This document shows positions 36,768 to 46,175 of a stretch of 64,000 nucleotides of DNA, piece by piece. The DNA is taken from assembly GCF_007859855.1 (NCBI RefSeq), contig NZ_SJPK01000002.1, forward strand, positions 553,003 to 617,002, read 5' to 3'. The first letter of the stretch is position 1; each line of letters begins with the position of its first letter. The position numbers were made by a program, and so were the translations under genes. The notes beneath the pieces were generated by a model. It did not search any database, was not told the DNA's origin, and saw only the letters and a list, made by a program, of their open reading frames with translations. The DNA is from Allorhodopirellula solitaria. Lineage in GTDB: Bacteria > Planctomycetota > Planctomycetia > Pirellulales > Pirellulaceae.

Positions 36768-37190
36768 ATGGCTATTGAACTCAAAAAATCAAACATTGCC
36801 GGAACGCTCAGCCTGACGCCATTGATCGATGTCGTGTTCTTGCTGCTGATCTTTTTTCTCGTCACGAGCGAGTTTGAGGACGAAGAACGGCAGCTCGATA
36901 TCGTTCTACCATCAGCGACCAGCGCGGTGCCGATGACGAGCAAGCCGCGAGAAATCGTCGTCGATATCGACGAGGAGGGAAAGATTTACTTGCATGGAGA
37001 AGAGACGCCTTTGGCTGAATTCGAAACACTGCTTGAGGAAGCGGTGGCGAGTAATCCAACCAACCAAACCGTTGTGATTCGTGCCGATCAAATGAGCAGC
37101 TTCCAGCCTGTCGTCAGCGTGATGGATGTTTGCAATCGCACCGGCGTGAGTGACTATTCCGTGACAACCCAAGATCTGCCTGGCGGCTAG
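36768..37190 (+). CDS. ExbD/TolR-type proton channel partner
   Basis: 140 residues from the ATG at 36768; the frame is open upstream, but those residues do not look like the family. Short cytoplasmic N-terminus, then one helix SLTPLIDVVFLLLIFFLVTS with the essential acidic residue at Asp21, then a periplasmic domain (ERQLDIVLPSATSA... REIVVDIDEEGKIYLHGEET, VVIRADQMSSFQPVVSVMDV), all standard for ExbD/TolR. Together with the preceding ExbB-like protein it should form a proton-driven rotary motor in the inner membrane. The next gene encodes the likely force-transmitting partner. Confidence 0.95.
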   Translation: MAIELKKSNIAGTLSLTPLIDVVFLLLIFFLVTSEFEDEERQLDIVLPSATSAVPMTSKPREIVVDIDEEGKIYLHGEETPLAEFETLLEEAVASNPTNQTVVIRADQMSSFQPVVSVMDVCNRTGVSDYSVTTQDLPGG

Positions 37191-37226
37191 CCGGGCGATA
37201 GATTCAATCGACATGGGCGCCGCAAT

Positions 37227-37294
37227 AGTGAGCCGAGTGCTGTGAAGCCCCGGGTAGCGACGCCCACCCGGTCGCTAACGCGTTTCGGCTCACT
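37227..37294. repeat. Palindromic repeat family A, full copy
   Basis: Arms AGTGAGCCGAG (37227-37237) and TCGGCTCACT (37285-37294) around GCCCCGGGTAGCGACGCCC and GGTCGCTAACGCG. It sits between exbD and the toroid gene, 36 bases behind the exbD stop. It is the parent form of the half copy at 23101. Confidence 0.7.
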
Positions 37295-37338
37295 GCGAAA
37301 AGAGTTAAGCCTCGCTTCGATACTGTTCTAGGAACCCC

Positions 37339-40131
37339 GTGTCTCCCAACGAGCCCAAACCGCACCCCTCCCATCCACCGGCGCCTGCGAATCCGCTCTT
37401 CCACATCGATGATGTCGAGGACGAGGTGAGCGAGCCGATGTGGCCGTTGGACGTTGGGATGGCCGCACTGGCGGGACTGGTGCTGTATATCGTCTGGAAG
37501 TACCTGTCGTTTGACGACCCGCGTATTCTCCATAATCGCTGGGCTTATCTCATTGCGGTGCCGTTGATCACGATCGTGCTCTCGGTAGGACTGCACTTCG
37601 TCGCGTCCCAGTTTGTGAAGAAGTCGATTCAGGTTGGGTTTCTTTTCAGCACGATTGTGCATCTGCTGTTGCTGATCTTAGCGGTGCAGTTGGTCATCTT
37701 TCCGCATTATTTCCCCGAAGCCTTTGCAGGCGTCAAACGCGAGCGTTCGCCCATCCGCAAAACCGTTCCCGAGTATCTTTTTGAGAAACCGGAAGAGACC
37801 GAAACGGTGACGCCGGATTGGTCTCGACCGGTGGATACCGAGACGACATCGAGAGTCGTGCCGCGGGAGGACCGTCAGATGCCCCCGCTGTCGCGTTCGG
37901 CGCCGCAGCTCGAGATGCCCAAGCCGCGAGAGCAGCCCACACCGTCGCCGCAGAAATTCTTGATGCAGCGACCCGAGCCGGAATCGTCCGAGCCCAAACC
38001 TGCTGAGGCCCCCTCCAAACTAGCGCGTCAACGGATCCAGCGAGAAACGCCAACGATGCCAACGGAAGCATCCCCAGAGGCTCCCAGAGTCCAGAGCGTT
38101 CCGCTGCCGAACGATGAGGTAGCGCAGGCAGATCGAGCTTCGGCCGCTGCGCGATCGGACCGGCCGCGGACCAATCCCACGACATCGATGGCGGCGGCCG
38201 CCCCGGATCTGCCGCAGAGAGAGGCTGCTCCTTCGCCCACGCCCGCGATCCGTCAGCTCGCCGATGCGATGCCTCAGGTAGGGACGTCTGGGTTATCACG
38301 CCAACGCAGTCAACGCCGCCGCCCCGATCAGGCACCTCCTGCTGGATCGGCGCCTGCTCCTCCTGCGGTCGCGGTCGCGAGGCTTGATGTGAGTGCTGAG
38401 CGGATGGTTGCTCCGACCGACACTCCCATCCAACGGCGCAGCGATGCCGTCGGTGCTCAGCTCTCAGCCGCCGCTGCGCAGTCCACCGTGCCTGCCGCGA
38501 CGGCGCAACCAGAGGTTACCGCAGGCAATCTGCCGCAACGCAGCGAGATGGCGTCGATGGCGGGGCGCCCCGAGCCCTCGCTCGATCCGACCGAGCGAAG
38601 CCGGCCCCGTTCGACACGCCGCCGCGGGCGATCCGGACAAGGGCAAGCCGTCGGTGATGCTCCTAGCATCGGCGCGATCGCCGAGATGCTAGCCGACGCC
38701 ACCGGTGAATCGGAGGCTGCCGGGCCTTCGAGCGACGATCTCGCCGAGCGGTCCATGAGCCAGACACCGCGACAGGGTAAGGCGTCGGGGGAGACCGAGG
38801 GAATGCCCGATTTGGCAGTGACATCGGATCCGATCTTGGATCTCATCGCCCCCCAAGGCGAGGTCGGTTTGGCGCGAGAGTTTGCCGAGAATGCAGGTAT
38901 GTTGCCGTCGGACGAACCCACCGAGATGGCGTCCATGGACCTCTCTCGACAACGGCGGAAACGTCGCCAGGTAGGCGGGCCGATCACGCCCGCGGGAACC
39001 GCCATCGCGGCCGTGGAGCAATTCAGTCGCCGTGTCCAACGCACCAAAGGCGGCGCAGCTCCGGCGCCCGCAGGGATGGTGGGGCCAGAAACCGAGGAAG
39101 CGATCGAGCTGGGGTTGGCCTACCTCGCGTCCACTCAGCAGGAGGACGGCAGTTGGTCACTCCAAGGCCATGGTGAGGAAGTCGTTCTGCGGAGCGATAC
39201 CGCCGCCACCGGCATGTGCTTGCTCGCCTTCCAAGGCGCCGGTTACACCCACCGACAGCATCAGTACGCGTCGGTCGTTGCCAAGGGCTTGAAGTTTTTG
39301 CTCAAGCATCAAAAGTCCAACGGTGACCTGTATCGCCTCGAAGACCCCACCAGCAATCAGAACGTGGCCCTGTATTCGCACGGGATCGCGTCGTTGGCGC
39401 TATGCGAAGCCTATGGGATGACACAGGACCCCGAGCTCAAGGAGCCCGCCCAACAGTGCATCGACTACATCGCTGCGACTCAGCATCGCCGCCGTGGTGG
39501 TTGGCGATACACGCCGCAGGTTAGCAGCGACACATCGGTAACCGGATGGATGATGATGGCCGTCAAGAGTGGCGAGCTGTCGGGATTGAATGTTTCACCG
39601 GATGTCTACGAAGGCATCGACCGCTGGTTGAGCCTCGCCAAACTCGGCCCCGCGCGACTCGATCGTTACGTCTACAATCCCTTCGCACCGGACACGCCGC
39701 AACAAGTTCATGGGCGTCTGCCCACCCCGACAATGACCTCCGTTGGAATTCTGATGCGGATGTACTCGGGATGGAGTCGTGAGAATCCCGACATGCAGTC
39801 GGCGGCCGATTATATTCTCGAACATCCTCCGAGAATTGGCACCCGCGAGGAACAGTTACGCGATACCTATTACTGGTATTATGCCACCCAGGTCATGTTT
39901 CACATGGGCGGCGATTATTGGAAAACATGGAGCGGGTACCTCACTCCTGTGCTGATTGATAGCCAGATCAAACGTGGTCCCCAAACAGGGAGCTGGGACC
40001 CCGAGTTTCCTGTTCCCGATCGCTGGTCTCCGCACGGTGGGCGGCTCTACGTCTCCGCTATGAACCTGCTCAATCTCGAGGTCTACTATCGGCACTTGCC
40101 GATTTATGAAGAAACGGCGGGCGATGAATGA
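37339..40131 (+). CDS. TonB-shaped membrane protein with C-terminal squalene-cyclase-like toroid
   Basis: 930 residues, GTG start with AGGA five bases upstream. Architecture: a short N-terminus, three hydrophobic segments (about 36-55, 68-92 and 96-124), then a ~450-residue disordered linker rich in Pro, Arg, Ala and Ser (about 135-580), then an alpha/alpha toroid (about 600-925). The toroid has QEDGSWSLQGHG, GLKFLLKHQKSNGDLYR, ALYSHGIASLALCEAYGM and AATQHRRRGGWRYTP, the QxxxGxW-type repeats of terpene cyclases and prenyltransferases. The acidic DxDD motif of a cyclase is not seen, so it is probably a binding domain. The linker repeats LSRQRxxRR-like units. Behind exbB/exbD this looks like an analogue of TonB/TolA. 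Overlaps the next gene by four bases. Confidence 0.82.
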   Translation: MSPNEPKPHPSHPPAPANPLFHIDDVEDEVSEPMWPLDVGMAALAGLVLYIVWKYLSFDDPRILHNRWAYLIAVPLITIVLSVGLHFVASQFVKKSIQVGFLFSTIVHLLLLILAVQLVIFPHYFPEAFAGVKRERSPIRKTVPEYLFEKPEETETVTPDWSRPVDTETTSRVVPREDRQMPPLSRSAPQLEMPKPREQPTPSPQKFLMQRPEPESSEPKPAEAPSKLARQRIQRETPTMPTEASPEAPRVQSVPLPNDEVAQADRASAAARSDRPRTNPTTSMAAAAPDLPQREAAPSPTPAIRQLADAMPQVGTSGLSRQRSQRRRPDQAPPAGSAPAPPAVAVARLDVSAERMVAPTDTPIQRRSDAVGAQLSAAAAQSTVPAATAQPEVTAGNLPQRSEMASMAGRPEPSLDPTERSRPRSTRRRGRSGQGQAVGDAPSIGAIAEMLADATGESEAAGPSSDDLAERSMSQTPRQGKASGETEGMPDLAVTSDPILDLIAPQGEVGLAREFAENAGMLPSDEPTEMASMDLSRQRRKRRQVGGPITPAGTAIAAVEQFSRRVQRTKGGAAPAPAGMVGPETEEAIELGLAYLASTQQEDGSWSLQGHGEEVVLRSDTAATGMCLLAFQGAGYTHRQHQYASVVAKGLKFLLKHQKSNGDLYRLEDPTSNQNVALYSHGIASLALCEAYGMTQDPELKEPAQQCIDYIAATQHRRRGGWRYTPQVSSDTSVTGWMMMAVKSGELSGLNVSPDVYEGIDRWLSLAKLGPARLDRYVYNPFAPDTPQQVHGRLPTPTMTSVGILMRMYSGWSRENPDMQSAADYILEHPPRIGTREEQLRDTYYWYYATQVMFHMGGDYWKTWSGYLTPVLIDSQIKRGPQTGSWDPEFPVPDRWSPHGGRLYVSAMNLLNLEVYYRHLPIYEETAGDE

Positions 40132-41057
40132 AGGACCATCGGGGTGTGCGTCGTTTGCTCGTGATCTCAGCACTCATCGCTGGCATCTGGTTGGTTGTTC
40201 TGCCATGGTTGACCCACCGCCCCGGAACCCGTCGTTATATCGCTCGGCTCGATGCTCAAGGCATCGACCCCTCAGCGATGTACTACACCGAGTTGCCCCC
40301 TCATCTCTTCGCCGACGCCCTCGCACGCCAGCAACATCCTTGGGCGGGACAGTACTACGAAGGCGACGGTTTGGGGACCAACCGCGTGGTCACGCTCACG
40401 GCGAAAGGAGAGCTCAGCGAGAGCAACCAAGGTTGTGTCGGCAAGGCAGCGATTTGGCATGCCGCTTTTCGCCAAGCCAATGGAGTGATCCAGATCACGA
40501 CACCACTCGCTGAGAATTCCTCTCATTACTCCTTCGCCAGAGATCGACCGTCGAGTTATCTAATTGTGCACTGGGAGGAGCGTGTCTATTTGATCCCGCC
40601 TGAGGACATCCTGTCATTCTGTGGAGCATGGGCGTCGGGGGATGAACCTCGCGAAGATGGACACGGGTTCTTTCTGTTGCGGATTGGCGACGAGAAAAAG
40701 CCGGCAGAGGGACCGCCGGAGTTGCCCCTGGGTTTTCAACGATATCTCAACATGGAATCGATCACTGCCAAAGTTATTTCGGTGGAACCGCCCCAACAGC
40801 AACCACCCGATAGCATCGAAAACCGACGTGTCTACGAGCAATCGGTCGTCATCGATGCAGGAACCGTAGCAGGTGTCATCCCCAAAATGCGGTTTGATAT
40901 CCGCTCGCCTGCGAAGATTCACATCAATGCGACCGTCGTCAGCGTCCGACCCGCAACGTCCGAGTTGCTGCTGCGACACTACGTTTTTGACGATGATAAA
41001 GTCACACCTGCAACCATCGACTGGGAAGTGATTAACCGTGACATCTTTCGCCGGTGA
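40128..41057 (+). CDS. Membrane-anchored protein of unknown function, last gene of the ExbB/ExbD cluster
   Basis: 309 residues. One N-terminal helix (RRLLVISALIAGIWLVVLPW) anchors it; the rest should be periplasmic. Visible parts are a beta-rich middle (WAGQYYEGDGLGTNRVVTLT, SSYLIVHWEERVYLIPPEDI) and a C-terminal domain of about 90 residues (AKVISVEPPQ.. VVIDAGTVAGVIPKMRFDIR.. ATVVSVRPATSELLLR), which reads like a small beta-barrel. I do not recognise a family. Its start overlaps the stop of the toroid gene (ATGA), so it must be made together with it. Confidence 0.75.
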   Translation: MKDHRGVRRLLVISALIAGIWLVVLPWLTHRPGTRRYIARLDAQGIDPSAMYYTELPPHLFADALARQQHPWAGQYYEGDGLGTNRVVTLTAKGELSESNQGCVGKAAIWHAAFRQANGVIQITTPLAENSSHYSFARDRPSSYLIVHWEERVYLIPPEDILSFCGAWASGDEPREDGHGFFLLRIGDEKKPAEGPPELPLGFQRYLNMESITAKVISVEPPQQQPPDSIENRRVYEQSVVIDAGTVAGVIPKMRFDIRSPAKIHINATVVSVRPATSELLLRHYVFDDDKVTPATIDWEVINRDIFRR

Positions 41058-41096
41058 CTTCGCCGAAAAGTAGCGAAACCTCGTCATGATTTTTTA

Positions 41097-41263
41097 GGAA
41101 CGGGGGAGGAATAAGTGTCGTATTGGACCAAGCAACGAGCTGTTCAATATCCAGAAGTATCCCGTCACGGATGGTAGAAAATGGCCGGTGGTTTGAGTGC
41201 AAGCGAACACCACCGGATACGCCAGAAAAGCTCTTGTGAAATTCGCCACTTATTGATCGTGCG
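41097..41263 (+). repeat. Repeat family B with 120-bp leader
   Basis: Begins GGAACGGGGGAGGAATAAGT, contains the hairpin core GCCGGTGGTTTGAG...CGAACACCACCGG and ends near CAGAAAAGCT..TTGATCGTGCG. The first 120 bases recur almost unchanged at 55315-55437 and 55912-56035; the end block recurs at 56735-56770. It lies 39 bases behind the preceding stop. Confidence 0.8.
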
Positions 41264-41268
41264 ATTGT

Positions 41269-42741
41269 TTAGAGAAACAATCGCTCCAGGTGCAGCATCC
41301 AAACCAGTACCATGAGCACGACGGTCAGCAACATCACAAACACGCGTGTGGCCCACTTGCTACTATTGGACTTGGCCTCTGCTTGTCTTGGGGACGTGGA
41401 GACAACATGCAAACCTCGCGCGTACAGGACGAGGGAGGTCCCGATCATGATCGTCAACACGTTGACGCTGACGAGCAGGAGGGGACCGAATACTGGCCAC
41501 CCCTGGTCGGTCTCGTGCCAGATGCCGAATGCGGCTTGCAATCCCGCCGTGGCGATTGGCGGGACGAGCGCCGCGGCAATCGCCGCACCCGCCAGTGCCG
41601 ATGACAAATGGCTGCGGGTGCGGGCGTACGAGGCAGCCATGCCGCCGACCAGGCCGACGCAAAAATCCAATGGCGACGGATTGCAGCGACTCCACATCTC
41701 CGGTGTTACAACGGGGGTTTGCACGAGACGAACCAGCAACCCGAATAGAAAACTCGACGCGAAACCACCGGCAAACCCCAGCCCGATCGTCAAGCAAGAT
41801 GTCTGAAACAGGGGGCGATTGCCCTGAGCCAACGCCAGTCCCGCGCCCATGATCGGCGTCATCAGTGGCGCGATCAGCATCGCACCGATGATCACTGCGG
41901 CTGAATTCTGCAGCAATCCAAAGGCGGATAGCATGGCGGCCGCCGAGATCAATCCGAGAAACTCCCAGTTCGGTTGAGAGCCTTCGGACAACGACTGCGC
42001 CAGTTCCAGGCGAGCATCGCGATCCATCGGTTCTGCCACATGGCTGGCCAAGTAGCGCAGTTGGGCGAGGAGGGATCGCTCCCAACCCTGTTTGGAACTG
42101 ACTAGAGCAACCGATGCTTTGGAGGATTGGTTGAGCAACGCCCGAGACAGCTCATAGTACGGTTCGCGGGAAGGAGCTGAGGCAAAGGGGACGCAGATGA
42201 GATCGCCTTCGTCGCAGCGTTTTCGCTCCAATCGCAGAGCATGTTCGGCACCGCCGTCGGACATCTCGGGGGCGTTGAGCAACCATCCGTGATCGAGCTG
42301 TAAGCTCGGGGCAATCCCAAGTAGCCTGCGGGCCACCGAGCAAGCCGTCGCGTGCTGGTCATCGTCGAGTGAGAACAGGTGATCCTCACTTTCAGGCGGC
42401 GTCGATTTGACGTTCAGCCACACCGTTTCAATGCAGCAGCGTTCGAAGATTGCTGCTTGCAAGCGATCGTCGTCGACATCATCCACCATCACCAGCAGCC
42501 GGCACTTACTCGTGCTCAGCTGCGCGACGACCGCATTGGCTTCCGCTGTAACGAGTCCCACCGGAGTGGCGTCACTCCCTTGCCGCTGCATCTCCAATTC
42601 GACTTTCCGGGCCAGTGCGCGGTGGTCCGTTCCCAACACAATCGCATTGGGGGTAGCCTTCAAGACTTCGGCGAATCGTTGCAACCAGGGCAACCCGTCG
42701 GCAAGCTGTTTCTGCGAGCCGACGAGTAGAGTGACGTTCAA
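41269..42741 (-). CDS. DUF389 membrane protein with USP-like N-terminal half
   Basis: 490 residues, TTG start. The N-terminal ~230 residues are soluble, with two alpha/beta segments (MNVTLLVGSQKQLADGLPWL and ICVPFASAPSREPYYELSRA) resembling universal-stress-type nucleotide folds. The C-terminal half is the DUF389 transmembrane domain: FLGLISAAAMLSAFGLLQNS, AAVIIGAMLIAPLMTPIMGA, then FCVGLVGGMAASYARTRSHL, SSALAGAAIAAALVPPIATA and VNVLTIMIGTSLVLYARG. Function of DUF389 proteins is unknown. The gene begins 18 bases after nrdJ on the same strand, so it is likely co-transcribed with it. Confidence 0.88.
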   Translation of the reverse strand: MNVTLLVGSQKQLADGLPWLQRFAEVLKATPNAIVLGTDHRALARKVELEMQRQGSDATPVGLVTAEANAVVAQLSTSKCRLLVMVDDVDDDRLQAAIFERCCIETVWLNVKSTPPESEDHLFSLDDDQHATACSVARRLLGIAPSLQLDHGWLLNAPEMSDGGAEHALRLERKRCDEGDLICVPFASAPSREPYYELSRALLNQSSKASVALVSSKQGWERSLLAQLRYLASHVAEPMDRDARLELAQSLSEGSQPNWEFLGLISAAAMLSAFGLLQNSAAVIIGAMLIAPLMTPIMGAGLALAQGNRPLFQTSCLTIGLGFAGGFASSFLFGLLVRLVQTPVVTPEMWSRCNPSPLDFCVGLVGGMAASYARTRSHLSSALAGAAIAAALVPPIATAGLQAAFGIWHETDQGWPVFGPLLLVSVNVLTIMIGTSLVLYARGLHVVSTSPRQAEAKSNSSKWATRVFVMLLTVVLMVLVWMLHLERLFL

Positions 42742-42759
42742 AATCAGTGGATTCCGAGT

Positions 42760-45700
42760 CTAGCTACAACCCATCGAATTGCCGCAATTGTGGCAGAGAT
42801 AGCAGTTGCCGTTGCGGACGGTAATGCTACCGCAGTTGTCACAACTCGGTGCATCGGTTTGGAAGCGAGAGAACTGGTCCGCTTGACCACCTCGATGGAT
42901 CTCTGCGGCGCCATTGCCTTCAACGGCACCGGACTGAGAGCCGTTGGTACCACTCATGCTTGCCATCATGATCGCGCGTTCGGCGATTGCCACGGCAGCG
43001 CTGGCGTCGTTTTTCAGTTCCCGCATGACCGCGTTGGTTTCCTGCCCGCCGCCGGAGGCCGTTCGGTTCGCTGGAGCAGCGACGCCATTTTCGACTTTGA
43101 CGCCGGTCAATACTTCGCTGCCCGTTGCGACTTCCGGTCCGTTGCCTGGCGAGGCCGGAGCGACATGGTCGTGGCCGGACATGAACGTGATACCCAACCA
43201 TCGGGCGATGTAATCCACCACGCTCTTGGCGATGCGGATGTCTTTGTTCGTGGTGTGTCCCATCGGCTCGAACCGAGTATGGCTGAACTTGTTGACAATC
43301 ACATCGAGTGGCACACCGTACTGCAGCGCGATCGAGAGTGCGGTACCAAAGCTGTCCATGATCCCGCCGATCGTCGAACCCTCTTTAGCCATCGTGATGA
43401 AAATCTCACCTGGGCGGCCGTCGGGATAGAGTCCCACGCAGAGGTAGCCTTCGTGGCCCGCGATGGAGAATTTGTGGGTCAAGCTTTGTCGGGTGTCAGG
43501 CAACCGCTCACGACTCGGCTTGTAGACAATTTTCTCGATCGTCTTGGTCTCGATTTTGACAACGGCCGCGCCATCGCTGTCATTCTGTTTCGTATTGAGC
43601 GGTTGGGACTGCTTGCTGCCGTCACGGTAAATCGCGATCGCTTTGAGCCCCAGTTCCCAGCCCCAGAAATAGGCATCGGCGATGTCTTGCGGGGTCACGT
43701 CGGTCGGCATGTTGACGGTTTTTGAGATGGCACCGGAGAGGAACGGCTGGGCCGCTGCCATCATCGTGATGTGGGCTCGCCAGCTAATACTGCGGATGCC
43801 ACCGGCCGGTTTGAAAGCGCAATCGAACACGCTGAGATGTTCGTCCTTGAGCCCTGGGGCACCTTCGATCGTGTCGTTCTCGTCGACGTATTGCAGGATT
43901 TCGTCGATCGCGATCTGATCGTAGCCGAGAGTCTTCAAGCCGAGTTTGACGGTTTGGTTGACGATCTTAAGCATCCCGCCACCGGCGAGTTGTTTGTACT
44001 TCACCAAGGCGATATCCGGCTCGATGCCGGTCGTGTCACAATCCATCATGAAGCTGATCGTGCCCGTCGGTGCCAGCACGGTGGCTTGGGCGTTGCGGAA
44101 GCCGTACTTCTCGCCGATCTGAGTCACCTCGTCCCAGAGCTCTGTCGCAGCGGCTTTCAGTTCCGGTGGCCCGTCGTCGTTGATTTCATCACAGGCATCG
44201 CGGTGCATCTGCATGACCCGGTTCATCGGCTTTTCGTTGCCCGCATAACCCTCAAACGGCCCCACCACGGCAGCCATTTCGGCGCTGGTGCGGTTGGCTT
44301 CGCCATGCAACAGGGCTGTCAATGATCCGCACAAACCCCGGGCCGCATCGCTGTCGTAGGCCAAGCCCGAGGTCATGACCACGCTGCCGAGATTGGAGTA
44401 TCCGAGGCCGAGTGGGCGGTACAGGTGGCTGTTCCGAGCGATCGGCTCAGTCGGGTAGCTAGCGTGATCGACCAAAATCTCTTGGGCGATAAAGAAAGTC
44501 CGAGCGGCGGCGCGGAAACGCTCCACATCGAAGTTCCCGTCGGATCCGACGAACTTCATCAAGTTGATGCTCGACAGATTGCAGGCCGTGTCGTCGAGGA
44601 ACATGTACTCGCTGCAGGGGTTCGATGCGTTGATCGCGCCGCTGTTGGGGCAGGTATGCCACTTGTTAATCGTGGTGTCGTACTGCACGCCCGGGTCACC
44701 GCAGTGCCAGGCGCACTCAGCCATCTTGTTGAGCAGTTCTTTAGCGTCGTACTTCGGCGCCGCATTGGTCGGTTTGTCCGTGATCCAGCGTGTTTGCCAC
44801 TGTTCGCCCTGGCGGACGGTCTCCATGAAGTCGTCTGTTAGACGCACCGACAGGTTCGCGTTCTGGAAGCAGACACTGCTGTAGGCTTCGCCGTTGAAGT
44901 TGGATTCGTAGCCTTCGCGGATCAAGGCGTGGGCCTTCTTCTCTTCTGCCCATTTGCACTCGATGAACTCAAGGATATCGGCGTGCCAAACCTTGAGGGA
45001 CTGCATTTTCGCTGCCCGCCGTGTCTTGCCGCCCGATTTCACCACGCCCGCGATCGAGTCGTAGACCCGCATGAACGAGAGCGGACCCGAGGGGGTGCCA
45101 CCGCCGGAAAGCTTCTCGCGCTGGCTGCGGATCGTTGAAAGGTCAGTCCCGGTTCCACTGCCGAATTTGAACAGCATCGCTTCGCTGCAGGCCAACCGCA
45201 TGATGTCTTCCATGTTGTCATCGACACTCTGGATGAAACACGCCGAACCCTGCGGGAACTCATAGGGGTTCTCTGGTTGAGCGGTCGTCTGCTGCGTCGC
45301 ATCCCAGTGCCAGTTGCACTTCGATCCGGTCACGCCGTACTGGGCGTGCAAGCCAACGTTGAACCAGACGGGGCTATTGAATGCACCGTGTTGGTGCAGG
45401 CACAACCATGTCAGATCACGATAAAAACGTTCGCCGTCTTCAGGGGTGTCAAAGTAACCGTCTGCCAATCCCCAATCCGAGATCGTACGCGTTACGCGAT
45501 GCACCAACTGACGAACACTGCGTTCTCGCTCGCCCTCGGTGTTCGGGTCGCCGTAGAAATACTTCGACACGACCACGTTGGTCGCCAACTGGCTCCAACT
45601 CGATGGGATTTCACAGTCGTTTTGTTCAAAGAGAGCATGTCCCGTCTCGTCCTTGATCGTGGCACTGCGCAAATCCCACTCGGTCGTGGCAAAGGGGGTT

Positions 45701-45930
45701 CGCCCGTCATCAGGGCAGAACTGTGCCGCAAACTTCAAACCTGCCCGCTTGCCCCGGGGCGCTGCGTTGAACTTTGTCCTCGCATAGTCGACGCCATGCT
45801 GCGAATCGACCTTCTCCAGAGCCGGGTCATTGTGCGGCGCGTTCGCCGTGGTCTTCGCGTTCTCTTTTCCCCCAGCGGTGGTGCGGGAACGAGCATTCGA
45901 ATCGGTCTGGGTAGGCAAAACAGTGGACAT
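42760..45930 (-). CDS. nrdJ: Adenosylcobalamin-dependent (class II) ribonucleotide reductase
   Basis: Reduces ribonucleotides to deoxyribonucleotides using coenzyme B12, oxygen-independent. 1056 residues from ATG 45930 (a TTG 42 bases upstream is possible but unlikely). Seen: the WLCLHQHGAFNSPVWFNVGL segment of class II enzymes; catalytic loop NPCSEYMFLDDTACNLSSIN with Asn437, Cys439 and Glu441; the second loop APTGTISFMMDCDTTGIEPD; and a C-terminal zinc-ribbon tail DNCGSITVRNGNCYLCHNCG with redox cysteines. This long form with ribbon is usual in planctomycetes. Candidate NrdR boxes lie about 250 bases upstream; DUF389 follows directly. Confidence 0.96.
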   Translation of the reverse strand: MSTVLPTQTDSNARSRTTAGGKENAKTTANAPHNDPALEKVDSQHGVDYARTKFNAAPRGKRAGLKFAAQFCPDDGRTPFATTEWDLRSATIKDETGHALFEQNDCEIPSSWSQLATNVVVSKYFYGDPNTEGERERSVRQLVHRVTRTISDWGLADGYFDTPEDGERFYRDLTWLCLHQHGAFNSPVWFNVGLHAQYGVTGSKCNWHWDATQQTTAQPENPYEFPQGSACFIQSVDDNMEDIMRLACSEAMLFKFGSGTGTDLSTIRSQREKLSGGGTPSGPLSFMRVYDSIAGVVKSGGKTRRAAKMQSLKVWHADILEFIECKWAEEKKAHALIREGYESNFNGEAYSSVCFQNANLSVRLTDDFMETVRQGEQWQTRWITDKPTNAAPKYDAKELLNKMAECAWHCGDPGVQYDTTINKWHTCPNSGAINASNPCSEYMFLDDTACNLSSINLMKFVGSDGNFDVERFRAAARTFFIAQEILVDHASYPTEPIARNSHLYRPLGLGYSNLGSVVMTSGLAYDSDAARGLCGSLTALLHGEANRTSAEMAAVVGPFEGYAGNEKPMNRVMQMHRDACDEINDDGPPELKAAATELWDEVTQIGEKYGFRNAQATVLAPTGTISFMMDCDTTGIEPDIALVKYKQLAGGGMLKIVNQTVKLGLKTLGYDQIAIDEILQYVDENDTIEGAPGLKDEHLSVFDCAFKPAGGIRSISWRAHITMMAAAQPFLSGAISKTVNMPTDVTPQDIADAYFWGWELGLKAIAIYRDGSKQSQPLNTKQNDSDGAAVVKIETKTIEKIVYKPSRERLPDTRQSLTHKFSIAGHEGYLCVGLYPDGRPGEIFITMAKEGSTIGGIMDSFGTALSIALQYGVPLDVIVNKFSHTRFEPMGHTTNKDIRIAKSVVDYIARWLGITFMSGHDHVAPASPGNGPEVATGSEVLTGVKVENGVAAPANRTASGGGQETNAVMRELKNDASAAVAIAERAIMMASMSGTNGSQSGAVEGNGAAEIHRGGQADQFSRFQTDAPSCDNCGSITVRNGNCYLCHNCGNSMGCS

Positions 45931-46175
45931 GGTTAAGTCACAGGCTCCGGAAAGAAGGCATCCTTGCGGCAAACATCCTTGCGATCTCTTTCAACAGAAT
46001 CGAATGTTGCAGCGGACGGAGAAAAAGCGATAACGATTCAGCATCAAATCATCAAAATCATTCAGCCGACGCACACGACACACCGCTTTTCGTTTCCCTG
46101 AATTAAAGGGGGGGCGGGCCATTGGTACCGGCGGCTGAGCAGACTAGGCAAAATCGGCTCAATCCGAATTGCTAG

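Noticed and set aside
37339-40131. True squalene or terpene cyclase
   Set aside because: Toroid repeats are present, but I see no DxDD-type catalytic acid motif and the protein has a membrane anchor and long linker.
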